From Bdellovibrio bacteriovorus (GTDB lineage Bacteria > Bdellovibrionota > Bdellovibrionia > Bdellovibrionales > Bdellovibrionaceae), in NCBI RefSeq assembly GCF_002208115.1, contig NZ_CP020946.1, positions 2,604,001 through 2,668,000 of the forward strand: a stretch of 64,000 nt of DNA. Reading direction: 5' to 3'. Numbering within the stretch: the stretch's first letter is position 1; each line of letters opens with the position of its first letter. Positions 1 to 9,224 of the stretch are shown here, piece by piece. A model generated the notes under the pieces. The model was not told where the DNA came from. It searched no databases and saw only the letters and a list, made by a program, of their open reading frames with translations. A program made the translations under genes and the position numbers.

Positions 1-93
1 CAGCCTCAATCCCATTCTAAATTTAATAGAGCTGGCCCGGCCCCTGCATTGTTTGCGGTATTGATTTTTAATCCCTCACCACTAAGGATTTAT

Positions 94-549
94 ATGAAGC
101 ACCTTCTGCTTTTCGCCATCGCTCTCATGCTGACTGTCCCCGCTCAGGCCGTGACATCGGACCGTTTTATTTTTGATTTTCTTGAGCAGACCCAGCGCTC
201 TTTGAACGTTATCAACAAAGAACGGGCGGCAGAAGGCAAGCGACTGTACTGTGAAGCTCTGAACCAGGAGCAGGTTCTGCTGATTGCAGCCACGGCTTCG
301 GTCCCCGACATCACCGTCGCGGAGTTCACCAAAACCGTTACCGAAAATCTGAAGTGCTACCCGGTCTTTTTCCCACCGTGGGGCCGCAAGGGTGTTGGTG
401 GTACACTTTTGAATACCAAAGCTTATGTCATGGATGTTCTGCTTGTTCAGAATGTTCTAAAGTGGATGAACGAAGGCAAAATGCCTTCTCCCGAAACTCC
501 CCTGATGGAAAGCTATAATCCCGATTTTTTCAAACAGTTCGAACAATAG
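94..549 (+). CDS. small exported protein of unknown function
   Basis: About 151 residues. The first 20 or so form a signal peptide (MKHLLLFAIALMLTVPAQA), so the protein should act in the periplasm or outside the cell. The ATG at 94 is preferred over the TTG at 49 because AAGGA sits 5 nt upstream and the signal peptide starts there. The mature part has two Cys residues (CEALN and LKCYP) that could form a disulfide, and a helical C-terminus rich in Met and Asn. I do not recognise a family; a small immunity-like or housekeeping periplasmic helical protein is possible but unsupported. It is followed by its own terminator, so it is probably the last or only gene of its unit. Confidence 0.7.
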   Translation: MKHLLLFAIALMLTVPAQAVTSDRFIFDFLEQTQRSLNVINKERAAEGKRLYCEALNQEQVLLIAATASVPDITVAEFTKTVTENLKCYPVFFPPWGRKGVGGTLLNTKAYVMDVLLVQNVLKWMNEGKMPSPETPLMESYNPDFFKQFEQ

Positions 550-551
550 AC

Positions 552-583
552 AAAAAGCCGGCACTCAACGCCGGCTTTTTTTA
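552..583 (+). terminator. Rho-independent terminator after the first gene
   Basis: GCCGGC (557-562), a 7-nt loop and GCCGGC (570-575) followed by seven T, with A residues upstream that extend the stem. It lies directly behind the stop codon at 549. The rest of the gap up to 830 shows no further gene; it must hold the promoter of the next gene. Confidence 0.9.
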
Positions 584-829
584 TTTAAAGCGGATGTCTT
601 CTTCAATGCTGTAAGCCGGACTGTAAAAGCAGCTATCGGCGGACGCCGCAAACACCTTAAATCAATTTTAATTTACACACGAACTCCAGCCTATCTCAAA
701 TCAAGACAAGAACCTCCACCCGGGAGCTACCAGATGCGATAAATTGAAGATGAAATTTCTGCGGAGAAAATCGAACACTTCTCGAGAAAGAAAACTCACA
801 AAAAAGTCCGTGGTTTCCGATAAGAAATC

Positions 830-3800
830 ATGATCTCTTACGGTACGTTGCCACCAAATCCAATTAAAGCGATCTCAAGGGGTTTCCTTGTTCTGCTGAC
901 CTGTCTTTTGACGGGATGTACCTTGGATTCCGTCATTCAGGCTCTGACCAAAGAAGACTTCAAACTGCTCACCGATCCGGCCACAGACTATGTGGACCTG
1001 AGCACTTCAACACTGAATCTTCAAGGGCATTGTGATGCCACTGAAGGTACTGTGACCCTGAAGCTGGGCTCGGTGGAAAAAGAAACACTCACCTGCCCAG
1101 AAACAGGCCTATGGCAATACCAACTTGATGTGACTTCTTTGGGGGACGGCGAAGTTGATCTGACCGTTGAACAAGCCGAGTTGAAGGATGCCACCAAAAA
1201 CGTCAAGTCCGCCACTGTCACGCTGAACAAAGATACGACCCCGCCGCAACTTTTGGCGATGCCCGATATCATCCTGAATGATAAAGGCTATATCAGTTGG
1301 GACTGTCAGAATCTGAATGACAAGTGTACGTTCCGCTCATTCGTCTCGACAACGGACCTGTTTACCTTTGCTGCTGAACCTTACACAAATCTGAAAAGCA
1401 ACGTGACCTTCCCCGACGGAAAGTCATATCTGTTCCTGCAGGCCAAAGACGCTGCCGGGAATCTTTCGGCCGTTAAAAAAATTGAAGTCTACTCCGGCGC
1501 TATGGGGATTTTGCTGAATCCCATGCAAATGAAACTCGCGATGGATCAGTCTGTGACTCTGCGATTTTATATTCCTCAGGTTTTCGCCAGCTACACTCTG
1601 TTTAATAATGCTGATTGCACGGGTGCTGAAAACTGGCAGGCCCGTGTCGCCGGGGCCCACCTCTGGAGTCTGCCGTCAGCCACACCGGCTCTTTATTCAG
1701 TTTCCGCAAAGTTCAGAACAGCCACTGGAATTGTCAGCCAGTGTTTTACTGACAAAATTCCCATTGTCGACGTAAGCACCGACTATGACATCTGCTCGGG
1801 GGGCTCTTCCAGCGCGGCCTTCGGTATGGTTCGAGCCAGCCTCTACCCACAATCCCCCGGCTATAATAACAATGAAAACTGCGCCTTCACTGTCAATACA
1901 ACCGATGCAATGGATATCGTTCCGGCCACCACTATCCAAACCGAAACAGACAAAGATATTCTGTCCGTCAAACAACAAGGTCAGACTATCTATTCTTTCT
2001 CTGGCTCCTTTGTGCCAAGCGGTTTGATGCCTCTGACCAGCACACAGCCCGGTCCGTTCACAATTAACTTCCAGTCGGATGGTCAAAATACCGACGCCGG
2101 TTTTCTTGTTTACTGGATGCCGAAAAACGCCATCCGCCAGGAAATCACAATTAATGACGGCGCGTCCCAAACCAGCTCTAAAAATCTGCGCGTGTCATTT
2201 AATGTTCCCTCCTACTTGAAAGAGTATTATTTGACCGAAGATTCTTCATGCACTGCGGGTGGCATCTGGAAAACCATCGCCCCTGTAAACCAGTTCACCG
2301 CGCAAACGAGCAATACAAATCTGACATTACATGCTCGATTCCGCGACACTTTTGGCAACGAATCAGAATGTGTCTCGGCTGCAATTGCCTATGTGCCTTC
2401 GAGCATCTCCATTGTCGGCCCTGCTAATTCTTCATACTTCGGCACGACTGTGGAATTTACCGGTATATGCAGTGACGGCGGAGCCACTGTTAAAATCTCC
2501 GGAACCTATTCGGGCGAAACAACTTGTACACCTCAAAGCTTGTGGAGCAAGTCGTTCCCAATTGGAAATATTCCCAACAATACAACCATCAACGTCGATG
2601 CAGACTTAGTGATTGCAGGGGCTACTGTGGCTTCGGCTTCGAGATCCTACACGATTCAGCGCCACGTCACACCGACCTATCCGATCGACAACGGTTACGT
2701 GGGCCTGTCTTTCACGTTATCCGGAACATGCTCTCCGAATGGAGCCATAATTAATGTCACCGCCCCCTCGGCGACCACCGCCACATGCTCTAACGGCGAA
2801 TGGAGTGCTGTTCAGACTGTCACCGGAAATGATGGCGACACCGTTACTATTACCGGCAACCTGACATTCCAAAATGTCATCCAGGACACTTTCTCGCTGC
2901 AGACCACACTCAGCACTCAGCCACCAGTAGCTGTAGTGTCAGGGGTTCCGAACGGCAAAAGCTCCATACCAAATCTGTCCATGATCGTCGGCGGAATTGG
3001 CGTTTCCAGCTACAAATTCAAATTTGGAGTGGGTATTTCATGCTCTGCCATCGCGGGATATTCTGCTGAACAAAGTGTCGAAGCAGGTCTTTTCGTGAAT
3101 CAGTCCACCTTCAGCGTCAACGACTCCATCACACTTTGTGTCGTCGGCAAAAGTGGTCTGAACGGCCTTTGGCAAGACTATTCCCAGGCGACAGTATACA
3201 GCTGGCAGAAGTCAGGCCTGAATTACGCATCACTCACCGGCCCAAGCCAAGTGGTGGCGGAAGGCGAAAGCAGCGTGACTTTGGGTGTAACCCTGAGCGC
3301 ACTTTCAAGCGCGCCCGTCCGCGTTTACTTCCAGACATACGGCGACGCCCTGTATATGGTCGACCACAATCTTTATCCAGGTTATATTGAAGTTCCGGCC
3401 GGACAACTTAGTGCCCAAGTCACGTTTGACAGCCTGAACAACAACCTTGAAACCAAAGACAGTACGCTCGGTGTGTATCTGACCCACACCAATCAACCAG
3501 AGTTCTTTGTCGGGGAAAATCATTCCAAACACTATATGCTTCGTGATCCCGTGCGAAGCTCGCAAAAACTTATCAGCTTTGCCCATGGCAGTGACAACAA
3601 TCCGCCACCGGCTTGTGCGCTGACGGAAGATGGTCGCCTGCGCTGCTGGGGACTGGGTTCTTCAGCCCCGACAGGAATCGCAGAGCCTTTACCAGCCATG
3701 CGCTTCAAACAGGTTGTCGGAAGTCGCATTCATTTCTGTGCCCTGAGCGATCAGGACGACCTGTACTGTGCCGCCTACGGCAACTTCACCGCTACAAACT

Positions 3801-5647
3801 ATGATCCGGGAATCAAGTACAAGTCCATCGCGCTGAAGCAGTATATTGGCTGTGGTATCACCTCGGATGACAGAGTTCGTTGTTGGGCCACTGACGGCTC
3901 AAGATTGACCTTGTATATTGACGATGGCGTCGTGAAGTTCAAAAAGGTGTCTCCATCCCACGGTACTATTTGTGCGATTTCTCTGGCGGATGATCTTTAT
4001 TGCTATGGAGAAAACACTTATAAAACGATCGCCAACAACGCGACTGCCAACTATGGAGTACTGACACTTGTAGATGGCGGAACGAAGTACAGTGATGTCA
4101 CATCCTACACTTATGTTTGCGGTATCACGCTGACCAACCAGCAACTGCGTTGCTGGGGACGCAACGACTACTATCAAGTCGGTAATGGAACGAACACCGC
4201 CACCACCGCTCCGGCCATTATTGACGGCTCGACGAAATATTTGAAAATCAGCGGCAGTAACACCAAAGCCTGTGCGATTACGGAAAACTTCAAGTTGAAG
4301 TGCTGGGGTGGCGAAATCGTCGGCGGCTACACTGCCACACAGGAAAAAAAGATTTATTCGACTCCGACCCTGCTGAATTCCAACCTGGTCTGGAAAACGG
4401 TCCAAGCCAACGAAGGAACCATTTGTGGGATTGCTGATGACGACCTGGCTTATTGTTTCGGAGATGACACCAATTACCGCACGGCCGTCAAGGGAGTCCG
4501 CGGAGAGCTGACTCTGATAGATTACAGCGGTCAATACACAGACTACGCTGTGAATGGCGGAGCTTCCATCTGTGCTATACGCAACGATGGGGCTGCGGTT
4601 TGCAGCGGCTATAATGGCAGTGCCATATCAAGACTCACCCCTCGTGTTATCCAGCCTTCCGTGAATTTCACAGGTGGCAAGGTGTTGGAAACTTCAGACT
4701 CCATGTCCTGCGTTTTAACCCCCACCGCCTCGTACTGCGCGCGCTACAACTTTTTCGGACACCTGGCTGACGGTACCACAACCAGTACAAAACTGGATTA
4801 TACACCAACTGGTGGGATCGCCATCCAGGGGTATACCGCAAACACCTATTGCGCCGCCGCGGTGGGCACCGATGGACATTTAAAAAGCTGGGGTTCTGGC
4901 TCCGGAGGAGCCATGCCCTGTCCGAACACCCTCACAGCCCAACCGTCAAAAATTCTGCCTTCGGTTCTATTTAAGCCTGTTTTGGGAAGCCACGGCACAG
5001 ACTCGATGTGTGCCCTTAGTCAAAGCAATGAAATTTACTGCTGGGGACTGGGGCTTATCAAAAGAGGCACGGGCAATTCATCAACTCCCACGTCCGTGGA
5101 TCCAAGCAATCGCTACACGGATTTCAAAATTGCCGGTAACCGCCTGTGCGGTATCCTGGAAACTTCCAGTCAAATTCGCTGCTGGGGTGACAATACAAAC
5201 GGAAAACTGGGTAACAACAGCACGACGAACTCCACAGGCAGCGCCGTTCAAGGTGGTCACAGCTATTCAAAACTTGGAATGAACGACAATATCACCTGCG
5301 CACTGAGAGGCACGACATTGGATTGCTGGGGGGGACTGACCGCCCACAACAGCCTTGTTCCATTCACTATGAATGGCGGAGCTGCATACAAAGACTTTGC
5401 AGTGAGCGTGAACGACGTTATTGCCATCACAACCAGTGGAGAAGTGCATATCTGGGAGGACAGTTTATTTAAAAACGCGCCTCGCGTAGTCACTCCGGCT
5501 GGAGTGACTTTCAAGTCCGTCAAAGCCGCTCCCAATCACTACACCTATTGCGCCTTGAGCACGGCGGATAAACTGTACTGCCGCGATATAAACGGCCCTA
5601 TCGACACTCATCACCACCTGCACCAGGTTCGTCAGGCAAGGTTCTAG
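830..5647 (+). CDS. giant surface lipoprotein with Ig-like, CUB, Calx-beta and RCC1-like repeat domains
   Basis: 1605 residues. A signal peptide ends in the lipobox LTGC with Cys30 as the lipidated residue, so the protein should be anchored in the outer membrane or on the surface. In order: Ig-like beta domains with Cys pairs (about 40-320); a CUB-like domain (about 318-430, with SPGYNNNENC and FQSDGQNTDAGF patterns); two more Ig-like modules (about 430-700); a Calx-beta-like domain (about 794-903); then about 15 RCC1-like blades (927-1605), each with the pattern C-A/G-I/L...L-x-C-W-G. Fifteen blades would suit two seven-bladed propellers. The role is probably adhesion or binding; no catalytic motif was seen. 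The start lacks a clear Shine-Dalgarno sequence, but the signal peptide supports it. A terminator follows directly. Confidence 0.85.
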   Translation: MISYGTLPPNPIKAISRGFLVLLTCLLTGCTLDSVIQALTKEDFKLLTDPATDYVDLSTSTLNLQGHCDATEGTVTLKLGSVEKETLTCPETGLWQYQLDVTSLGDGEVDLTVEQAELKDATKNVKSATVTLNKDTTPPQLLAMPDIILNDKGYISWDCQNLNDKCTFRSFVSTTDLFTFAAEPYTNLKSNVTFPDGKSYLFLQAKDAAGNLSAVKKIEVYSGAMGILLNPMQMKLAMDQSVTLRFYIPQVFASYTLFNNADCTGAENWQARVAGAHLWSLPSATPALYSVSAKFRTATGIVSQCFTDKIPIVDVSTDYDICSGGSSSAAFGMVRASLYPQSPGYNNNENCAFTVNTTDAMDIVPATTIQTETDKDILSVKQQGQTIYSFSGSFVPSGLMPLTSTQPGPFTINFQSDGQNTDAGFLVYWMPKNAIRQEITINDGASQTSSKNLRVSFNVPSYLKEYYLTEDSSCTAGGIWKTIAPVNQFTAQTSNTNLTLHARFRDTFGNESECVSAAIAYVPSSISIVGPANSSYFGTTVEFTGICSDGGATVKISGTYSGETTCTPQSLWSKSFPIGNIPNNTTINVDADLVIAGATVASASRSYTIQRHVTPTYPIDNGYVGLSFTLSGTCSPNGAIINVTAPSATTATCSNGEWSAVQTVTGNDGDTVTITGNLTFQNVIQDTFSLQTTLSTQPPVAVVSGVPNGKSSIPNLSMIVGGIGVSSYKFKFGVGISCSAIAGYSAEQSVEAGLFVNQSTFSVNDSITLCVVGKSGLNGLWQDYSQATVYSWQKSGLNYASLTGPSQVVAEGESSVTLGVTLSALSSAPVRVYFQTYGDALYMVDHNLYPGYIEVPAGQLSAQVTFDSLNNNLETKDSTLGVYLTHTNQPEFFVGENHSKHYMLRDPVRSSQKLISFAHGSDNNPPPACALTEDGRLRCWGLGSSAPTGIAEPLPAMRFKQVVGSRIHFCALSDQDDLYCAAYGNFTATNYDPGIKYKSIALKQYIGCGITSDDRVRCWATDGSRLTLYIDDGVVKFKKVSPSHGTICAISLADDLYCYGENTYKTIANNATANYGVLTLVDGGTKYSDVTSYTYVCGITLTNQQLRCWGRNDYYQVGNGTNTATTAPAIIDGSTKYLKISGSNTKACAITENFKLKCWGGEIVGGYTATQEKKIYSTPTLLNSNLVWKTVQANEGTICGIADDDLAYCFGDDTNYRTAVKGVRGELTLIDYSGQYTDYAVNGGASICAIRNDGAAVCSGYNGSAISRLTPRVIQPSVNFTGGKVLETSDSMSCVLTPTASYCARYNFFGHLADGTTTSTKLDYTPTGGIAIQGYTANTYCAAAVGTDGHLKSWGSGSGGAMPCPNTLTAQPSKILPSVLFKPVLGSHGTDSMCALSQSNEIYCWGLGLIKRGTGNSSTPTSVDPSNRYTDFKIAGNRLCGILETSSQIRCWGDNTNGKLGNNSTTNSTGSAVQGGHSYSKLGMNDNITCALRGTTLDCWGGLTAHNSLVPFTMNGGAAYKDFAVSVNDVIAITTSGEVHIWEDSLFKNAPRVVTPAGVTFKSVKAAPNHYTYCALSTADKLYCRDINGPIDTHHHLHQVRQARF

Positions 5648-5653
5648 AAAAAG

Positions 5654-5690
5654 AAAAAGGCCACTGTTTCCAGTGGCCTTTCTTAATTTA
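5654..5690 (+). terminator. Rho-independent terminator of the giant lipoprotein gene
   Basis: Perfect 11-bp stem AAAGGCCACTG (5656-5666), loop TTTC, and CAGTGGCCTTT (5671-5681), then a T-rich stretch. It starts 7 nt behind the stop codon. Confidence 0.93.
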
Positions 5691-5940
5691 ATTAAAATAG
5701 AGGTGAGAACATCATGCTCCCCGAGACCTTCCTTGGTATCACCCCTCCCGTAAAAATGATTGCAGCATAACAAAAACTCGATTGCAAGCGACTTATTACA
5801 GATTTTTTAAGAATTATGCCCGGGGCCTACAAAAACCCACCCTTTCTGCCAAGTCCTTAAGCAAAACTCAAAATTCCTAAAACTCTTTTGTGTTTACGAT
5901 TGCAACCTGAATCCAAAAGCGAGCGCAGCGATGCTGCCCC

Positions 5941-5970
5941 AAAAAACAAAACCCACCAGTCAAGGTGGGT
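5941..5970 (-). terminator. leftward Rho-independent terminator, probably of endonuclease I
   Basis: ACCCACC (5951-5957), a 6-nt loop and GGTGGGT (5964-5970). Read on the minus strand the stem is followed by TTTGTTTTTT, so it would end transcripts coming from the endonuclease gene about 120 bp away. Confidence 0.75.
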
Positions 5971-6087
5971 CAAAAAGGTTCAGATGCAAGGCGGAGGGTT
6001 TTCTCCGAAACGGAGGCGTGCTCCAAGCACGTCGAAGAGAAGGAGAAGGCCCGACAACGCAGTCAGATGGGCCTTTTTCACCCGCCT
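5970..6087. repeat. structured, probably dispersed repeat next to endA
   Basis: The ends form an imperfect inverted repeat: GTCAAAAAGG..CAGATG on the left and the reverse complement of CAGATGGGCCTTTTTCAC on the right, with an outer AGGCGG/CCGCCT pair. Inside are GGAG..CTCC, CGTGCT..AGCACG and GGCCC..GGGCC hairpins and the core CGACAACGCAGTCAGATGG. From memory, elements with a CAACGCAG core and similar nested hairpins are scattered in intergenic regions of several proteobacteria. Only one copy lies in this window, so the repeat nature is inferred. Confidence 0.45.
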
Positions 6088-6088
6088 C

Positions 6089-6964
6089 TTAGAAATCAGA
6101 CAAGCGGTCTGCTAGTTCTGGGTGATCAATGAACGGATTTCTGTTCCCCTGAGCTTTAAAGATCTCAACATTACGTTTCATTTCGTCCTGATCTACCGGA
6201 TCTTCGCGGTTCCATTTGCGAAGAACATTTTCTTCCTGGGGATCAATCGGAAGGTCATAGCGCATGGAGAAATAGAACAACGCACGAGCCACATTCCCTT
6301 TGTGGTTTTGAGGTGGCTCAAACACCTCGTCAGAACCGGAGGAGCCGATACCGAAACGGGAATCCGGGCATTTCAACTCCATCACATCTTTGCTGACTTC
6401 ACCAAACGGATGGTTACCGCGGATGGCATTCAACTGAGAATCCGTCGGGAACAAGTGATGCAAATCGGATTTCTGAACATCATCCGGGAAACGACGAGTG
6501 AAGTGGCTTTGTGGCCAGGTGTGCTCAACGTTGATCACGGTGTTGTTCGGAATAGTTCCCGGAGAAGGCGGAGAGCTGCGGAAGTCTTCCGGACCACGAT
6601 CCGAATTGCAGTAAACGTCGCGAACCGCATACTGATTGCCGTCTTTAACAAGGTAGTAGTTCCCCATCAGGAAAACTCTGGCCGCCTTATAGCCGATGGC
6701 CGTGTGGCGGTAGCAGTGACCTTGCCCCTGCATGCAGTTTTTCACTACAAGATCATAAGAGCCTTTTACAGCGATATGATAACTTTGCAGAACAGACTTG
6801 ATTCGGTTTTGAAGGGTCTCTCCGGAAACTCCGGCGCGAAGGTCGCGATAGAACTCTTCCCCATAGTATGGGACCGCTTGGGATTGGGAAGCTGCATTTG
6901 CAACTCCAGCAACAGACAACAATGTAAGAACAATCACTGACTTAATGAGCTTCATTAGCTTCAT
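6089..6964 (-). CDS. endA: endonuclease I family nuclease, exported
   Basis: About 291 residues with a signal peptide (MKLMKLIKSVIVLTLLSVAG, ending VANA), so it acts in the periplasm or is secreted. The family cuts DNA and RNA non-specifically using a beta-beta-alpha metal (His-Me finger) fold. The signature VEHTWPQSHF with its catalytic His, and DLHHLFPTDSQLNAIRGNHP, are both present. The ATG at 6964 gives the cleaner signal peptide and has GGCGGA upstream; a TTG at 6982 would add six residues and overlap the rhomboid stop codon. It is the last gene of a leftward operon with the rhomboid and RDD genes. For a predator, a secreted nuclease that digests prey nucleic acid is a natural inference. 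Confidence 0.92.
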   Translation of the reverse strand: MKLMKLIKSVIVLTLLSVAGVANAASQSQAVPYYGEEFYRDLRAGVSGETLQNRIKSVLQSYHIAVKGSYDLVVKNCMQGQGHCYRHTAIGYKAARVFLMGNYYLVKDGNQYAVRDVYCNSDRGPEDFRSSPPSPGTIPNNTVINVEHTWPQSHFTRRFPDDVQKSDLHHLFPTDSQLNAIRGNHPFGEVSKDVMELKCPDSRFGIGSSGSDEVFEPPQNHKGNVARALFYFSMRYDLPIDPQEENVLRKWNREDPVDQDEMKRNVEIFKAQGNRNPFIDHPELADRLSDF

Positions 6965-6978
6965 TCGGGTCCGCCATT

Positions 6979-7962
6979 TCAACGTAGGGGGTGATCTCCA
7001 GCCTCTGCGCGGTAATGTGTCCCACCGGTAACGTTTCTGTCAACGGGTATATAGAATTTACAAACAAGCCCCAGCATGGCGCCAAACACGCTGCCACCCA
7101 AGTGGGCCGCGTAGGCAACGCCACCCCCAAGGCCTTCAGGAATCGCCCACAGGTTCGCCAGATCGACGATCAGGAACAAAGGTATGATCAGCAGGGTTGG
7201 CAAATAAATCGCGCCATAATGGCCTGGCATCGGCGATGCAAAATATAGAAACTTCACTCGCATTCGAGTTTCAGCCACACAATAAAATGCGAGCAACGCA
7301 CTGATCGAGGCACTGGCCCCCACCATCGGCACGGCTCCATGGGTATCAGACAACAGGAAGCCGAGCCCCCCGGCCATGCCTCCCGCCATATAGACAAATA
7401 AAAGCACCCAGCTTCCCGCCATCACTTCCACCGCCGCCCCCAGTAAAACCAGGAAGCCCAGATTGGAAAGCAAATGCATCCAGTTGGAGTGAGAGAACTG
7501 ATACGTCAGCCATGAAAGAGGCCCCTTCGCCCCCGAGCTCAGCCCGAAGCGATACAGCAGTTGTTCCTGATATTTTTTGCGGAATTCAGCGATATTCTTT
7601 TTCCAAGTGGCAATCTGCACTTCATCACCGCGATAAGTCCCGGCTTCAGCGGCACTCAGGAAGCGGCGGTCCCTGAGCGCATAGGCCCCCAGAATCCCCA
7701 TTTGTTCGGCGTTGACCGAATTCATCTGATGCACCCACTGGGGCTTTTCATACAGAATTTCGGCAGGAATGTTTTGCAGATACTGGTAATACAGCCGGCC
7801 CGTCAGAACCAGTCCGTCTTTTTGCAGTACCGGCGATGAGGTCAGGCCCGAGTTCACCCCGCTGAAGATCAGAATAAAAATAAAGACATTCAGCACCGCC
7901 AGCGTGATCGTCAGCGGGTACTTGGAATAGTCTTTAAAGTCTTCCGGGCACGGGATGATCAT
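6979..7962 (-). CDS. rhomboid family intramembrane serine protease
   Basis: 327 residues, polytopic. Rhomboids cleave transmembrane helices inside the membrane with a Ser-His dyad. The catalytic Ser motif GASASIS follows a Gly-rich helix (GGMAGGLGFLL), and the His lies in AAHLGGSVFGAMLG in the last helix. HSNWMHLLSNLGFLVLLG is the family's typical His/Asn-containing second helix. The long N-terminal insert (about residues 30-140) after the first helix is soluble and would form an extra-membrane loop. It overlaps the upstream RDD gene by four bases (ATGA) and ends just before endonuclease I, so the three are probably co-transcribed. The substrate is unknown. Confidence 0.92.
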   Translation of the reverse strand: MIIPCPEDFKDYSKYPLTITLAVLNVFIFILIFSGVNSGLTSSPVLQKDGLVLTGRLYYQYLQNIPAEILYEKPQWVHQMNSVNAEQMGILGAYALRDRRFLSAAEAGTYRGDEVQIATWKKNIAEFRKKYQEQLLYRFGLSSGAKGPLSWLTYQFSHSNWMHLLSNLGFLVLLGAAVEVMAGSWVLLFVYMAGGMAGGLGFLLSDTHGAVPMVGASASISALLAFYCVAETRMRVKFLYFASPMPGHYGAIYLPTLLIIPLFLIVDLANLWAIPEGLGGGVAYAAHLGGSVFGAMLGLVCKFYIPVDRNVTGGTHYRAEAGDHPLR

Positions 7963-9185
7963 GGAACCTCGTAACGTTCTTTGAAATCGTCAATCCAGCT
8001 TTCCTGTTCAGCAGCACTTGCCGGCATACGACCGCCATTGCCACTTTGCGGGCCCAGCTCGGCATCCCGCAAAGCCCACACAGAACGAACGAAGCGTTTT
8101 TCAAGACCGGACTGCAGAATCGGATTCTTTTGCAATTCAGCGATCGCTTTCAAACTGCCGGCAAAGTCGTTGGAGGCAAACAGCTCCTCAGACTTCAGGA
8201 ACTTCGTCGTCCACAGACGACCATCGGCCTGCTCCAGATCATCGAAGCTTCCTTCTTCTGCCATGTAGCGCGCCAGCGCGCACGTGGACGAAGACGAATC
8301 CTCACAGATTTTGCTTAAATATTGTTCCTGGGCTTCGCCGTCGGCCAAAAGATATTTGGCCAGATAAGCCAGCGGCTGGGCATTGACCGGGTCACCCCAC
8401 AGCGCCACTTCCGCTTCTTTATCCAGACACTCGCCAGAGATTTCATTCAACAAATACAAAGACAACGCCGCATCCAGGCGCGCCACACCTTCAAGATCCG
8501 CACTGCCGCGCATTTCTTTGCAGGCCGCCACTTGTGTGCCGCCTTTTTCACGGTACTCCCCGGCCATCAGACTGTGATAGGTCTTAAAGTAACCCAGCAC
8601 TCCGAACAGCAGCAGGAACAACAAGCTCATGCGCATCCAGGAATTAATGAATCGCGACTCCAGCGGATGAGGTCCGTCATCATGCACTTTTTTAAGGGTG
8701 ATCACCAGTGTATCGGCGGCACGATCCGGGAAGGCCCGGCGCAGCGGATGACTGAGGATTTCCATAAACGGCAACGCCAGCAGCACGAAGCTGAAGCTCC
8801 ACGACAAAGAACGAATCACACACTGAGCATAAGACAAACGCGGCTGATACACGGGATACGCAATCACACGCAGTTGCAGAAAGATCTGACCCGGAGTCGC
8901 CTGCCAGAAATACAAGAACACCGACTGCAGGAATGTCACAATAAAGACCACGGCCAGCACCACAAGGCCCGCTGCCACCACACCTTCCGCCGAGTTCGCA
9001 TTCAGCAAAAAGAAAGTCTTGGTCTGACGAACAAGGCCTGCAACCAGCAGACTGACGATGGGTGATAAAATCAAAAAATCCAGTATCAGTGCGATAAAAC
9101 GATCGGCCACAAAGGCCACCGGCACTGTACTGGATTTTGGATGATGAGGCTTAACTTCTGGAGCCGACAGATCTGGAAATACCAT
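7959..9185 (-). CDS. RDD family membrane protein with a soluble C-terminal domain
   Basis: 408 residues. The N-terminal part (about 20-200) has the RDD pattern: an Arg-Asp pair in the first helix (ADRFIALILDFLIL), the ATPGQIFLQLRVI segment between helices, and a third helix followed by a charged stretch. After another membrane segment (about 185-200) comes a soluble, helical, Cys-containing domain (about 205-408) that resembles Sel1/TPR-type repeats in composition (ALARYMAEEGSFDDLEQADGR), though I cannot assign it firmly. RDD proteins are poorly understood membrane proteins, some linked to ion exchange. The four-base overlap with the rhomboid gene suggests translational coupling. Confidence 0.75.
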   Translation of the reverse strand: MVFPDLSAPEVKPHHPKSSTVPVAFVADRFIALILDFLILSPIVSLLVAGLVRQTKTFFLLNANSAEGVVAAGLVVLAVVFIVTFLQSVFLYFWQATPGQIFLQLRVIAYPVYQPRLSYAQCVIRSLSWSFSFVLLALPFMEILSHPLRRAFPDRAADTLVITLKKVHDDGPHPLESRFINSWMRMSLLFLLLFGVLGYFKTYHSLMAGEYREKGGTQVAACKEMRGSADLEGVARLDAALSLYLLNEISGECLDKEAEVALWGDPVNAQPLAYLAKYLLADGEAQEQYLSKICEDSSSSTCALARYMAEEGSFDDLEQADGRLWTTKFLKSEELFASNDFAGSLKAIAELQKNPILQSGLEKRFVRSVWALRDAELGPQSGNGGRMPASAAEQESWIDDFKERYEVP

Positions 9186-9224
9186 ACAGATCGTATCGGC
9201 CTGAAACAGGAAACACTAAAGAGA

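Larger units (their letters stand above)
5648..6088. other. 441-bp gene-free gap holding terminators and a structured repeat
   Basis: This gap has no credible gene. It holds the terminator at 5654-5690, an AT-rich stretch (5690-5900) where nothing was recognised, a leftward-oriented hairpin (5941-5970), and a G/C-rich structured element (5970-6087) that abuts the endonuclease stop codon. Confidence 0.7.
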
